Of a stretch of DNA of 64,000 bases, positions 1-11,119 are shown piece after piece. The stretch is taken from positions 744,001-808,000 of the forward strand of contig JAUFSD010000009.1 in the NCBI GenBank assembly GCA_033030425.1. Reading direction: 5' to 3'. The notes beneath the pieces were generated by a model that made no database searches, was not told where the DNA came from, and saw only the letters and a program-made list of their open reading frames with translations. Positions within the stretch are counted from its first letter, which is position 1, and every line of letters starts with the position of its first letter. A program made the position numbers and the translations under genes. This DNA comes from Verpa conica. Taxonomy: Eukaryota > Ascomycota > Pezizomycetes > Pezizales > Morchellaceae.

Positions 1-1517
1 TAGTCAACGAACAACCGTTGTTCAGAGACCCTCATACTCTTCGCTAAAGACGTTTGTCTTCCCCTGGGAAGCAGAGCCTTTTAAAGTCTTTAGTTTGCAA
101 CCCTTAAAAATCCTTATACCTGTTTAGCCTAGGGACTGTTGGCCTTCCGTGTTGACGAGCGGTTCTAAGCCTCGCTGCTGAAGCTTCTCGTCAGAAAGGG
201 AGGTTGTTGGTTTTTTTTGGTACGGCAGTACTCCCTTGGGAGTACCCCCGTTACAATTGTATCTAGGGGAGCTTGTATTCTGGGTGTTTTGTGGTAGCCA
301 GAAATACTGTATGTTATTACCCATACAGGGGATACTGCCTCTCGGGGGGGCGTACCCTGAATGGGTTGGTCTGTTGGAGGGATATCCCCTCAATGGGTAG
401 CAATAAATCAGTTTTATAGGGTATCCCCTCAATAGGCTACCCATTGGAGGGATATACTGAATGCCCTGAGCCGGTACATTGCCATTTTACCCAAACACAT
501 CGCTTATAAAGTACCCAAGTTTATCAGATAACATACTATTGTAGGGGGACAAATACGGTAACAAAACGTTTGAGATGAGTATCACTACACAACCAAACAG
601 ATAAGAAACAGGAAGTTCAACTTGAGAAAGAATACATTAATAGTCTATACACTATTTACTTATATTAGTCTATGAATTTTTTTGGAGGGGATATCATATC
701 CAGATAAGGCTCTCGGCTGCTATGACCGGGTATTTTTGTCCCCCTACAATACTATTGGTGTTCATCTTAGGGCGGTTTCGGGCATAATTTTTAGTGAAAG
801 AACCACCCCGATGTGGGATAACCAGCAGTTAATTAAATTCTCAAAGAGCGAATCTGGGGATTGAGGCGGGTTCTTTGCTGGTTCCCCGGTTATTTTGAGG
901 GACCTGACGAACGTACAGTACTACAATATGTAGTTACTACTGTTTGCTACAAAAAATCTTTAATTTAGTTAGGGTGTGCCTGTATTAATTGAGCCATACT
1001 TTACACCTTACCCATATGGGGGACACTGCTATCCCTCCAACAGGTAACTAACCCATTTATACCTACCTGTCTGCTCCTAGTCACAATGACTCAACCCACA
1101 AACTACTCCAGCCTTTCAAGATTTACTATTGTCTCAGTTCCTACTGTACAATTCTTTTTAAGAATAAATGTCTAAAACTTTTATAAAGAAAACCGGCAAT
1201 GGTAAATTATATTTTACAGTAAACAAGTGCTTCAGGAATAGATTTATTGGTTCTTCACCTCCCTGTAACAGGGGCACTCCCAGGGGAGTACTGCCGTACC
1301 AAAAAAAACCAACAACCTCCCTTTCTGACGAGAAGCTTCAGCAGCGAGGCTTAGAACCGCTCGTCAACACAGAAGGTCGACAGTCCCTAGGCAAAACAGG
1401 AATAAGGATTTAATGGATAGATAACTAAAGACTTTAAAAGGCTCTGCTTCCCAGGGGAAGACAAACGTCTTTAGCAAAGAGTATGAGGGTCTCTGAACAA
1501 CGGTTGTTCGTTGACTA
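1..1517. mobile_element. Long-TIR DNA element, non-autonomous, left end at window edge
   Basis: Positions 1-255 and 1264-1517 are inverted copies of each other over roughly 250 bp with a few mismatches and short indels. The outer ends read TAGTCAACGAACAACC and its complement. No transposase-like reading frame lies between them. Arms this long are typical of Mutator-like (MULE) or foldback elements, but no target-site duplication can be judged because the left end coincides with the window edge. The core (about 360-1080) resembles the element at 43.5-44.9 kb. Class assignment is inference. Confidence 0.8.
757..918. mobile_element. Decayed hAT-like MITE inside the long-TIR element
   Basis: The ends (TGTTCATC near 757 and GACGAAC near 910) and internal motifs such as GGGCGGTTTCGGG and GTGAAAGAACCACCCC match the intact GC-rich element at 44025-44302 in the same order. 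It is shorter and more diverged, and its target duplication is no longer clear. Immediately to the left, ATTGTAGGGGGACAAATA (about 537) and its near complement (about 732) form another inverted pair. Confidence 0.5.
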
Positions 1518-3090
1518 GCAAGAATTATTGTCCTGGGGGAAGGACGGGTTTAAGCTATGATTTTGATTGCGAGCAGGCTGCCAAGAAGCGGGGGAACAAT
1601 TCCTCCGTGCTTGGAAATCAACTGAGTCTAGAGCGCCCCTAAGAACTAGCGGGGTCGATAGACTAGCGACTAAAAAGCGTTGGTTACTAAAAGCTCTGTA
1701 ACTATTGCTAAAATGGTCCGATTTCAAATCCGATTGCACCTATGGATTCGCAGCACTGTCCCCCATATACCCTCCGAGTTTGGTTCGGTTGGACAAATTT
1801 TCCTGACGGTTTTGGGGTTATTTTTGGGGTCCAAAACTTGTCTTTTTGTTAGGGAATCAGCAACTCAGGGGGGCCCCCTCTGCAAACGGCGGGTGGCACA
1901 GTGGGGCGCCTCGGGGGTGTTTAGAAAACACAGAGTCCCCTAGGTAGGGTAACCCACTGGTGATTCCTGCCGTTGCTTAGATTCCTTTCCCACGTTCCTA
2001 GTCCAACCTGGGGTCGTGGCGGAGAGGTAATCTTGATCCATAAGGACCTTAGGGCGACGCACAAGGCCTAGCCCCATATGGTTCGATTTGTGACGCCGCC
2101 AGGTTAATTATTTATTTTGCTGGCGGCCCTAACTACTAAGCGTAGTTTTGCTCTCGTTTCATGGCTCTCGGCCTCCCATAAGATTGGCCATCAGCGAAGC
2201 TGTTATTATTCCTCCTAGAGGAACAGGAGCTTAACTCTGTTCATGGAGGTAACTGCTTCAGTCTCATTGCACTAGTATCTCCCGTAGCTTATAAGCCACA
2301 GACGCATTACTCTGGTCTCTGTCGCATACCGACGACGGTGAGCTTCGCTCCGTCCTAGGAGCTCGCCAGCTCGCTTAGGGATTGGGCTATCATAGTAATG
2401 ACTTTCCTTAGTATCTATTGACCGGAATGGGATAGCTAGTCCTATGCCTCAAGGGAGATCCTTAGGTGTCTCTATATGGAGAGGTACTTGAGACTAGTCA
2501 TGTCGATGGTTAAATCGTCACACTCCCTATTCTTAAAACTAAAGTTCAGTGTGAAGTGAAGAAGATCATTCTATTAATTCGAGTGGGAATTCCGTTCCCT
2601 ATTTATACAAATATTCTATTACACAAATAATATGAGTCATTCATGCCAAAATGCTCTTCCTTGTTCTGTAAACTTCCCCATCATTCTATATAATTCTACC
2701 ATCCTGATACATGACTAATACATGACAAATGTACAAATTAACAAAAACGTCTTTGAAAAGCATGCCTAGAATATACCAGAGTACATGTCTTTGTAGCCTT
2801 TTCACCATGCTCGTCTGTATTACGAATCATTACTGGCGATATCTCTAATCTAGTAAATTCCTCCCCACCCCCTTCCGGGAACCTCCCTTCCTCACCTACT
2901 ATAGATAGGATATCATGACTCTGACTACTATCAATACAGACAGAAATATCCGACAGCTGTTTTCACAAGCTTTGGGATAGGTCTACCACCTTAATCATAA
3001 TAAGATCCCCTAGATTTGTCTTCCTTAATTCACTAGCGCTAGGAGAATCTTTAGTTATTCCAAAGGTACCTAGAAGCACCTGTAGAAACT
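1518..3090. other. Gene-free stretch, unassigned repeat-like sequence
   Basis: No reading frame with a recognisable product. 1520-2560 is more GC-rich than the flanks, with runs such as CCCCCTCTGCAAACGGCGGG, and looks like old transposon sequence, though I could not identify a family or paired ends. 2560-3090 is AT-rich with nothing recognisable. Confidence 0.4.
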
Positions 3091-3091
3091 C

Positions 3092-3430
3092 ATTGATGAG
3101 AATTTCTACTCGGAAATTTCCCCCAAAGGCTTTTGAGAAAGATTCCGCACTTCCGTACAACCCCATTTGTTGAATTCTTCTGGGGGCAGATCTACTTCCA
3201 TTGCCAATTGATGTCACTATGATTGAGTCTTATCAATTCTTTTCATTCTATTCTCAATTGTAGCAAGATACCTAGCGATAGATTCACTCGCCCATAGATC
3301 CTTAATCTGGCACCTTTCCTCCTCGTTATGGAAAACTCTGCTGACTAGTCTCGACGAGTGTTGTCTACCATGTAGCTGAGAATGACTATTGGAGGCACAA
3401 GAACAAGTTTCTCATGTAGATAATCCCGGT
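3092..3430 (-). pseudogene. Decayed coding fragment, unidentified
   Basis: One minus-strand frame reads like protein for about 110 codons but is cut by stop codons. It gives a segment with NEEERCQIKDLW, SIARYLATIE and RMKRIDKTQS, then two stops, then EVDLPPEEFNKWGC and a further stop. The composition (charged, few low-complexity runs) is unlike the AT-rich surroundings. A different frame is open for 84 codons over part of it. I do not recognise the family. A transposon-borne gene or a relic of a host gene are both possible. Confidence 0.3.
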
Positions 3431-4443
3431 TTACCTCATCAATAACTGTAGTTATATTATTACCAAAAAACTTCTATAGTTACTCGCGTTATTTCTCTTG
3501 GTAAGTATTACTGGGTAAATCACTCGCTCATGCTATATATAGTGCCTCGTACACAAAAAATGCTCTATTGTAGCCACTTTCCCTGGTACACCACTAAAGG
3601 AACTCCTATGGAATTTTGTATGATTGAAATGGGTCATATGAAAATCACCTTATGCACTCGTAAAAAGGCTGTCTATTTCAGTGTGGGCTCTAGGGGTGAA
3701 TCTCAAAAACAACGCCAAGTTCTAGGATTTATGTGGGGTCTTGGCGTTTTTCAATCAAATTTACAGCCTACTCTACTTCTAGTCTACACCCACTACTCCT
3801 ATGTCTTGTATATAGAGTTCTTACGTTAAATATAGAGTCTTCATCAGTATATATACCCTACCAGAATTGTAAATTTTCAATCATAAATGCTCTATAATAG
3901 TGTGAAAAGGCTTAATTTTTTGTGTATTTAGCGATCGGACGGTGATATATAACGGGGCACTATCTCAAACATATTTTTGTATTATGGGTATCGAGTAGGT
4001 ATAGTGGGACCAGAGTGTTAGGAGGTTTTGTTAGGAGCGTGTGTATAACCAAGTAATTAACTCCCGTTCTCTCCATCCCACTACACGAATAAGGCTTAAT
4101 CCCCCGCCCCCACATGGTTTCTCCCCCGTACCACAAATCTCTACCCTGAGTTTCTAATATGGATTTACCAGTTAAGTATATGTATATTATCCAAAAGACG
4201 ATACATTAGTCCCCATAGAAATAAATAATCTAATCCCCAAAACCAACATTACAAGATTGGTATATTCCATGCACCCATTCCAATAACGAAAATGCCTCCA
4301 ACACAAATCAACGAAACATGATTATAAAACCCACCCACAAAAACAGACCCAGAATCCGTTGTATAATCCATCCATATCTATTGCGTATCCCTACGCACAT
4401 ACCTTTTCCCTTTACACCACTCGGCTTGTCAGCCAGCATAATC
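3431..4443. other. AT-rich intergenic, 3' flank of the YPP1-like gene
   Basis: There is a 99-codon open frame at 3530-3829 (+), but it has no recognisable motif and a composition typical of random AT-rich sequence. A short hairpin (AACGCCAAG and its complement, about 3712-3755) is the only structure noticed. Confidence 0.4.
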
Positions 4444-7400
4444 CTAAAGAACCCTTGGTTTTATATTGCACCATGCCCTAACGGCCCTCGCATCCTCTAA
4501 CTCAACACACCTCCAAAGTGAGCGCTTTGCCCTCCCTATTTCGCCACCTAACTCGTATGCGCGAGCAAGCGCAAACCAAGCCTCCGGAATATCCCAACCA
4601 TAACTCGAGTTAGTTAGGTGCTCTAGCAGGCCTAAGGCACGATTATTTGCGGCAAGGGATGAGACATATGACTCATCCTCTGACACACTGTTGATTGGTG
4701 ATTTTGGTGCTGTTGATGAGGCTGGGGTGGAAGGTCGAGTTTCTATATCGGCTACGTCACTTGTAGGGGCGGTTACAGGCATCAGTGCTACTGTGGCAGG
4801 AATTTCTAGAAGCAATTGACAAATTCCCACAATAGCAAGTGGATGGTTAACGTCAACTGCTATGGCAGCATTGAAATACTCAATTGCCAGATTTCTTTTC
4901 CCCTCTTCAGTTGCCAAAAATGCCCTCTGAATAATATATTAGCAACTAAGAACTTAACAAAAAAGCGACAAAGAACCTTACCTCAGTCAGCACATCCGCC
5001 TCCCCTTCTCCCTTTGGCCCAATTAAGGTAGAAGCTTCGTCAAGAGCAAAAGCTGCACCACCAAAGTCCTTTGATCTCCTTGCTAAGCCTCCAACAAAAA
5101 TCCAGATCTTTCTCAAAGCAGCCAAAGCCCTTCTTTTTTCATCTTCCTCTTGGAGCTTGGGCTCTGGCAGCTGTTTCGGCCTCCTAATACTCCTCGGCTT
5201 GGCATCCTTTCCAATCTCGTCCGTAATTCCACTTCCTAGGGCGCGGATTGGGTATGGCAACTTGCTCTGTGAAAGGTTGTTTGGAATGTCTTCTGCTCTT
5301 GGAGCTTCCCTTCCTGTATGACCCTCTGCAGAACTATCCATCGGAGTGATTGAACTATCATTAGTCATGAACGATAAGGTGGACCCAAACTGGGGTAGTG
5401 GTTCACTAAAAGTGCCAGAACCACCCATTTCCTGTAATTGATGCTTATGAAGCTTCGATTTAAGTACCTGGAAAAGATGGGTGTTGTGGTGATGATGTTC
5501 CTTGATGCTACCAGCCGGACTCCGCTCCACACTCACTGAAGATGTATTGGTACCGCTGGGTAACGGCGGGGTAGGCACATCTGGTATCGGTATTCTCCCA
5601 TGGTCTCCTTTACCGGATCGCATACTTGAGAACGACTTCATTCGTCTCATTGTGCCGCTAGAAACACTGCTAGGACGCCCGGCCTTCTTTGGCACATAGT
5701 CTGTTTGAGATGCGCCTCCGTGGACATCTATGACCTGGATTTGAGGAGCGCCCGGACCAGAACCTAAGCCGGTGGACTGATGTAAGGACTGATGACCAGA
5801 CTTCGGGCGGGCAATGCTGCCAGACTCTCCTGTCAACCCTCCAGGTGGTAAGCTTGATACAGTGGTAGAAAATGTGCTTTTGCGTCTACCTCCTAGGAGC
5901 CGGGACTTCCTATGTGTGGTAATCGGTTGGGTAAATGGGGAAATATCCAACTGACCATTTTCATACATGGACCGAGAGCCATGGTCAAGCTGTGCTGCCT
6001 CAAAAAGGCGACCATACATATCCAGGAGATGATCGGTCATCTTTACCGCAGCCCCAGCTCCATCAAGCGCTTCCTCTATCGCAATTTGAGTCATTCTCAC
6101 TTCCAAAACGCTCTCCTTTTCGCCGATCCCCATCCCTCTGAATACTGCCATATCTTCTCCCAAAATTTCAAAGACATTTGCACATGCTCGCCTAGCATCC
6201 TCAAATTCCTCTGCCACAGTCATTAAGAGTGACAGCAGGTGTAATAAAGGTACTGTACGACGTTTATAATCCCGTCTTCCATCCCAAGCTTCTTCGGATT
6301 CCTCGTCTGAAAGATATCTCACAATAACCAGGCCCCTCTTGGCGCTTTCTATAGCCGAATCGATGTCCCCTACCTCAATTTGTACAAGGGAAAGTCCGTA
6401 CCATGCATCGATATCGAATTGATCGTGTATTAATGCCTTCTCAAACGCTTTAATTGCCGCCCTCTGAATATCGGGCCTACTCTCCCCGTCCACTGTCTTC
6501 CGTGCCCATGTTGCGTTTGCAGTCCCAATACCCCTATAAACAGCCGCTAGCACATCGTCTTCCCTTACCCGCCATTCATCAATCCACATTTCAATTCTCT
6601 CTGCCAAATCCATCCCTTTCCTACCATCGTCTACAAGTCCACAGAGAACGCGGATTCCCTCAACTGCCGTCTCAAGAATTGTTTTATCGTCATCAAAATC
6701 CTTCTCTATGTGCCCTTTTGAAATCCTGTCTTTAGCTCTTTGAACCAAATCAATGTAAGTATCCAAAGACCTCACGGCATCTGGAAAGTTTCCTGTTGCT
6801 GTGAGGGTAGTAAAAAGATGCCGTAATATCCTTGGCGAATGGAATGTCTTTGTTGCAGACCTATATAGGATCTCGACTACCGTTGGTGCCTCCTCCCCAG
6901 AACCTCCAGCGACCCTCCAATTTTCCACGACAAGGTCAACCCACTCTCCAATTACTTCGTGATACTCAACAGCTCTCGGAAAGTTGAGACCGCGTAACAA
7001 ATATTCTTCATAAACATGCTCTACGGCCTTAAGCTCGACTCTCAAGGCATCAGTTGTCCCCGCTTTAGGTGCCATAATACCAGTTGGGCTGTTTTTAGCC
7101 ACAACAGAAACGGTGCTACCTAGTATAGGTTTAAACGAGGGTAGCTTCCGAGGTATTGGCCGGTTTGGATGTCCTTCTGGCAAGAGGAGGAGTGATATAA
7201 ACTTAACGTAATTCCTATAGACTTCCCTCCTCTCTAGTTCTTTTTCTGGAGTCAAGCCGCTCTCAGCTATAGCCGGAGCTGTACCAACTTGTACCGGAGC
7301 AGCCGAAGAAAGACCGGCAACAAATTGGTGAAATCCTCTGAATGCCCTCGCAACTGAGGCCTCGTCGATGGTTGTTCTTCCAACCGCCATCCCAACTTCT

Positions 7401-8438
7401 TGGGCTTCCTCTTCTTCTTCATCCGTTTCCGGTGTGTCTTGGCCTCCGTCCCAGTTCCCTGTAAACCGTTGAGAATGTTATAACACTTTAGGAGTTGAAT
7501 AAGAAGTACCTCGTGGAATATGATTATCAAGCCAGCAGCGGTATGCTGCAAGAGCATTGTGAGAAAGCGCTTTCTCTGTCCATAGAAGGAATGAAGTTGA
7601 GGTCTGCTGTTCCGGTGTGTACGTTGATGGAAGCTTCGTTGCCGCACGGTAAAGCTGAAGCGGTAATGATGGATCATCGGGGTTCATATGTGCCAGTGCG
7701 ATCCCTATTAACAAAATAAGTACCCATGTCTGTGTGACCCTGTAGTAGGAAACTAGATAACACAGCTCGGCAAACCTTTTAACACAAGTGCTTTTATCCT
7801 AATAACACCAATGTAATCCCCTTTCCCTCCATTACCAGTCCAACCCTCGCCAACCTCTTCCTCGCCAGGGACAACTCTCAATGCAGCTCCCCAGTCGCCT
7901 TTCAGGGAATAGATCCATGAGAGGATCGTTCGAGCTTGTAGCACATCATCGGGTGTTACTCCCATGCTGTGAGTACCTCCGGCAGGGCTAGGTAGATTCG
8001 TGACATTTGAATGGGTCTCTATTTCGGTTTGAAGGTGTGTTTGAAGTTCTGTAAGGGATACATGGTAGGCGGCAATGGCAGCGGGAGTTGACTCCAGCCC
8101 TAGGTGAGGGAGTCGATAAAGTTTGGCTTCGGTCGAGGCGGTCAAAGCAAGACCTACAGAGTCCGTGTCATGAGCATATACACACTCGCTGAGGAGGAGC
8201 AAGGGGATCAACTAGAGCAAGGGGAGAAATAGAGGGGTACATTTTCTTCCGGGAGCATGTTTTTGGACCTTTCGGGACCACTCAGGGATAGCATCCCACT
8301 CGCTATTACAGCGGGCTGCGTCCAGAACCCCAAGGTAGTGATTTGCTTTTACCTACAAAAAACATTCAGGAACTTTTGTTAGCAAAAATCAAACAGTGAA
8401 ATACAACCCAGGCAGTGGAATAACAGTACCGTACTCAT
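4444..8438 (-). CDS. YPP1: YPP1/TTC7-like TPR protein (filamentation protein Rhf1 type)
   Basis: Large helical TPR-type protein of about 1,220 residues. Family knowledge: Ypp1 (TTC7 in animals) joins Efr3 to hold the PI4-kinase Stt4 at the plasma membrane; filamentous-fungal orthologues are often called Rhf1. The start is ATGAGTACG at 8438-8430, followed by an intron 8429-8353 with a CTAAC branch point, then a conserved-looking exon (YLGVLDAARC, KVQKHAPGRK). Later exons join in frame at 7776/7704 (KG-IALAHMNPDDPS), 7510/7458 and about 4979/4926 (LTE-RAFLATEEGKRN). The C-terminal part carries TPR-like helices (NLAIEYFNAAIAVDVNHPLA; GWDIPEAWFALARAYELGGE). A Ser/Gly/Pro-rich insert with KSRLLGGRRKS separates the halves. 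Odd point: an in-frame TAG at 8214-8212 between exons 2 and 3 has no satisfying intron, see findings. Confidence 0.8.
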
Positions 8439-10109
8439 AGAATCGTATTAGAAGTTGTATACACGAATTGGTGAAAAGGAGGAGAGGGGGGTGAGTTCAG
8501 GGAAGAGCTGAAGCTTAGGGATTGCTGAGACTGCGTACCACCGGGGATGAGGCAAGTTTGGTTGCGGCTCAGACATTGCACCCTAACCCTCAGCTTACGC
8601 TATCGTCATTCCAGTTAGCCGGTATCTACCAAACTAAGAAGCCGCAACGCGCCGGCTTGCCATCTGAGAGCGACTCGGGACACCATCTCGGCCCGAGATT
8701 TGGGTGTGGTATCAGGTTTGTCTAGTACATAACATAAAACCACTATTCTAGAGTCTAGATTAAATACAGTATACTCCTAGGTACACCCTCCCGTGCCGTT
8801 AATAGTCCCCAGTGGCACATACTCCGGTATATCTTTCTCCCTCCAGCACCGGTCGGAAATGCGAACAAACGTATTATACCTCCCAAAGTTAACTGTATTT
8901 ATAATTAATTCATTCATTCAGTCCCACAGTTAACTCCCGGAGTGCGGGCAGCGCTAAAATTTACACCTTTAGGGCCGGGGAAGCCTCAGATCTCCAGATC
9001 CGCTAACAGTAACCTACGAGAACAAATAAGAGTGTGGTCCGTAATTTTTTTCACTTCTAATTTCCTGAGTTGCGCAGGAACACCAGTATACAAGCGGTGG
9101 TTGCAAATTGAGGCGACAACCGCCAAAACATACCAAAAGTAGTCGACTTCACAGGTCTTTTACCAATACTTTCCAGCACCTAATGAAATCCCTCACTGTA
9201 CTAAGAGATTAGAAAACCCCATAGATATTGCTATTGTATTAAATTTTTGTTTATAAGTAGTAGCCTTTTAGAGAAATAAGATAAATACCAGGGTAGAGTA
9301 CTCCTCAATGTACATTTTATATGGCACTTACATACAAAATTACATGTACCACAAAAGCCATGGTTTGTTTTTAGTTATTCATCCTTGAAGCTTATAAGCT
9401 GGATGTAAGAGGGAAACAGAAAGCCAATAACTATGGAATTTTCATTATCCCAGTATACTTAGGGAATTTATTGTGTGTTGGGGAGTATTGGTAAAAGGCC
9501 CATGAAGTCAGCTACTTTTGGTGTGTTTTGGCGGTTGTCGCCTCAATTTGCAACCACCGCTTGTACATGCACTCGGGTACGGGTAAGCCTAGCACACCTA
9601 ATAAGATCTTGCATATGTAGTAAACTGTTAGTTACATGTATTATCCTATTAGGTATGCCAGGCTTACCTTGAGTGCATAACATCAAAGTTAATTCCAGAA
9701 TATGCGACTACATATATTTTTACAAGGTGTCCAAAGAAAAATACATCAGTATGTCAAATTCACTGCACAAATAAAACACTTTAAGTGTTAACACTATTGC
9801 ATTCCATATTCACATTGTCCTAATAAGCTAAATTAAACGTACAATGCCATTTATAACGAGAGTAAGAAGAGCTCATTAAAAATCAGAACACCATTTTACC
9901 CATAGAGATCTAAGAAAAGATACAACAAAAGAAACCAACTAAACACAAAAATTATATCCAAGGCTGTGTATCGATATTAACCTTGTTCTGCGCATAGACA
10001 TCCCTCCTATGCCGGACCAAGCTGTACAGATCCTACTACTCCTCGTACCACTACACATCGTTTCTACCCATCGCAAAACCCCCATATTTCGTCTACCATA
10101 TAGTGACTT
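8439..10109. other. Intergenic between YPP1-like gene and ERG25
   Basis: Outside the MITE at 9089-9565 there is no supported gene. A telomere-repeat-like CCCTAACCCT lies at about 8580-8590, roughly 145 bp upstream of the YPP1-like start codon. The short open frames at 8522, 8942 and 9475 are not supported, and the last two overlap the MITE arms. Confidence 0.5.
9089..9565. mobile_element. MITE with 82-bp terminal inverted repeats
   Basis: 9089-9170 and 9484-9565 are inverted copies with only about seven differences. Both ends read TACAAGCGGTGGTTGC, so a TA target duplication (the terminal TA) followed by CAAGCGGTGG is a natural reading, as in Tc1/mariner-type elements. The 313-bp interior is AT-rich and has no coding potential. 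The high arm identity suggests recent movement or gene conversion between the arms. Confidence 0.8.
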
Positions 10110-11119
10110 TTACTGGGCCTTCCTCGCCGCGGCAGCCTCCTTTGCCAGTTTGCGCTCTCTACGCTTCTTAGCGGCCTCAGGACCAGCTTCAGTATCAAGA
10201 ACATAGTCCCACCACCTGAAGGAACTGGCATAGTTTCCAATAAAACGCTCGTGGTGCACATCGTGATGTTCGGCACCAGCCCAGAAGGGGAGGAAGTGAT
10301 GCAAACTCCATGGGAATTCATATCCAGAATGAGCGTCAATAGCCTGGAACAAGCGCATGGTAATCCAAATATAGACAGTGAGAATATGCAAGTCCTGGAA
10401 CATCATACACCAGAGAAGAGGTGAACCGACGGTTCCGATACCGAGAAGCAAGACTTCAATGGGGGATGCATATTCAGCGGCGAGACCGAAGGGAGCAGCG
10501 TATGTGTGGTGGATCTTGTGAACGTGCCTGTATAACGGCCCCCAATGGAATGCACGGTGGGACCAGTAGTGCCATGTGTCTTCCATGACGAAAAAGATCG
10601 CAATTTGGTAGGCCATCTTAGTCCAAGTAGGGAAGGGAACACCGGTGTCCATGCCGAAATATTTGCACATAGGGTGGAAGAGCCAAATCTGGGGAAGTTC
10701 AACGGTAAAGTGAGAGAGGAGAACTAGCTTTGCACATCGCCATTGCTCTGCTGGGGTGGGAATTTTTGTCTGCATCGACTTGTTAGACAAAGTTGTGCAA
10801 TAGGATCACACGAATAGAGCACGAGACTCACCTGTTGGATTTTATATTTACGGAAATATGGGATGGCGTCGATAATAATCCAGGGCAATGATCGCCCGAA
10901 ATAGATTACTTCGTGGAGAACGAAGGACATGATACCAGTCGCGAGAACATCGTTGCCCATGAATTGATACCCTGTTCGCGACAATCAGCAAAACACCCTC
11001 CAGTCATAGTAGAGAGAGAAATACGGACATGCAGCCCACAAGCGCTCAAATGTGTTCAAATGTACATTGTACTCTCCAATTTTCTCGTATGTTTGCCAGT
11101 AGTTGCCTCCATCAGGCAT
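10110..11119 (-). CDS. ERG25: C-4 methylsterol oxidase
   Basis: Removes the C-4 methyl groups in ergosterol synthesis, as a di-iron membrane enzyme of the endoplasmic reticulum working with Erg26 and Erg27. Three exons (11119-11029, 10971-10832, 10769-10110) give 296 residues, the usual length. The first junction restores [17 protein letters not shown], which fits the family. Histidine clusters of the fatty-acid hydroxylase superfamily are all present: [14 protein letters not shown] and HHDVHHERF. Hydrophobic segments surround [14 protein letters not shown] and the region after the second cluster. The C-terminus is a lysine/arginine-rich cytosolic tail. It is divergent from RPL4 across a 1.7-kb gap. 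The start ATG at 11119 opens a short N-terminus; an additional upstream exon cannot be excluded. Confidence 0.95.

Noticed and set aside
1700..1740. tRNA-like B box (TTTCAAATCCGAT)
   Set aside because: No matching A box or cloverleaf could be drawn around it; no tRNA gene was found in the window.
3530..3829. 99-codon plus-strand frame
   Set aside because: No recognisable motif, no splice context, and base composition like the surrounding non-coding DNA.
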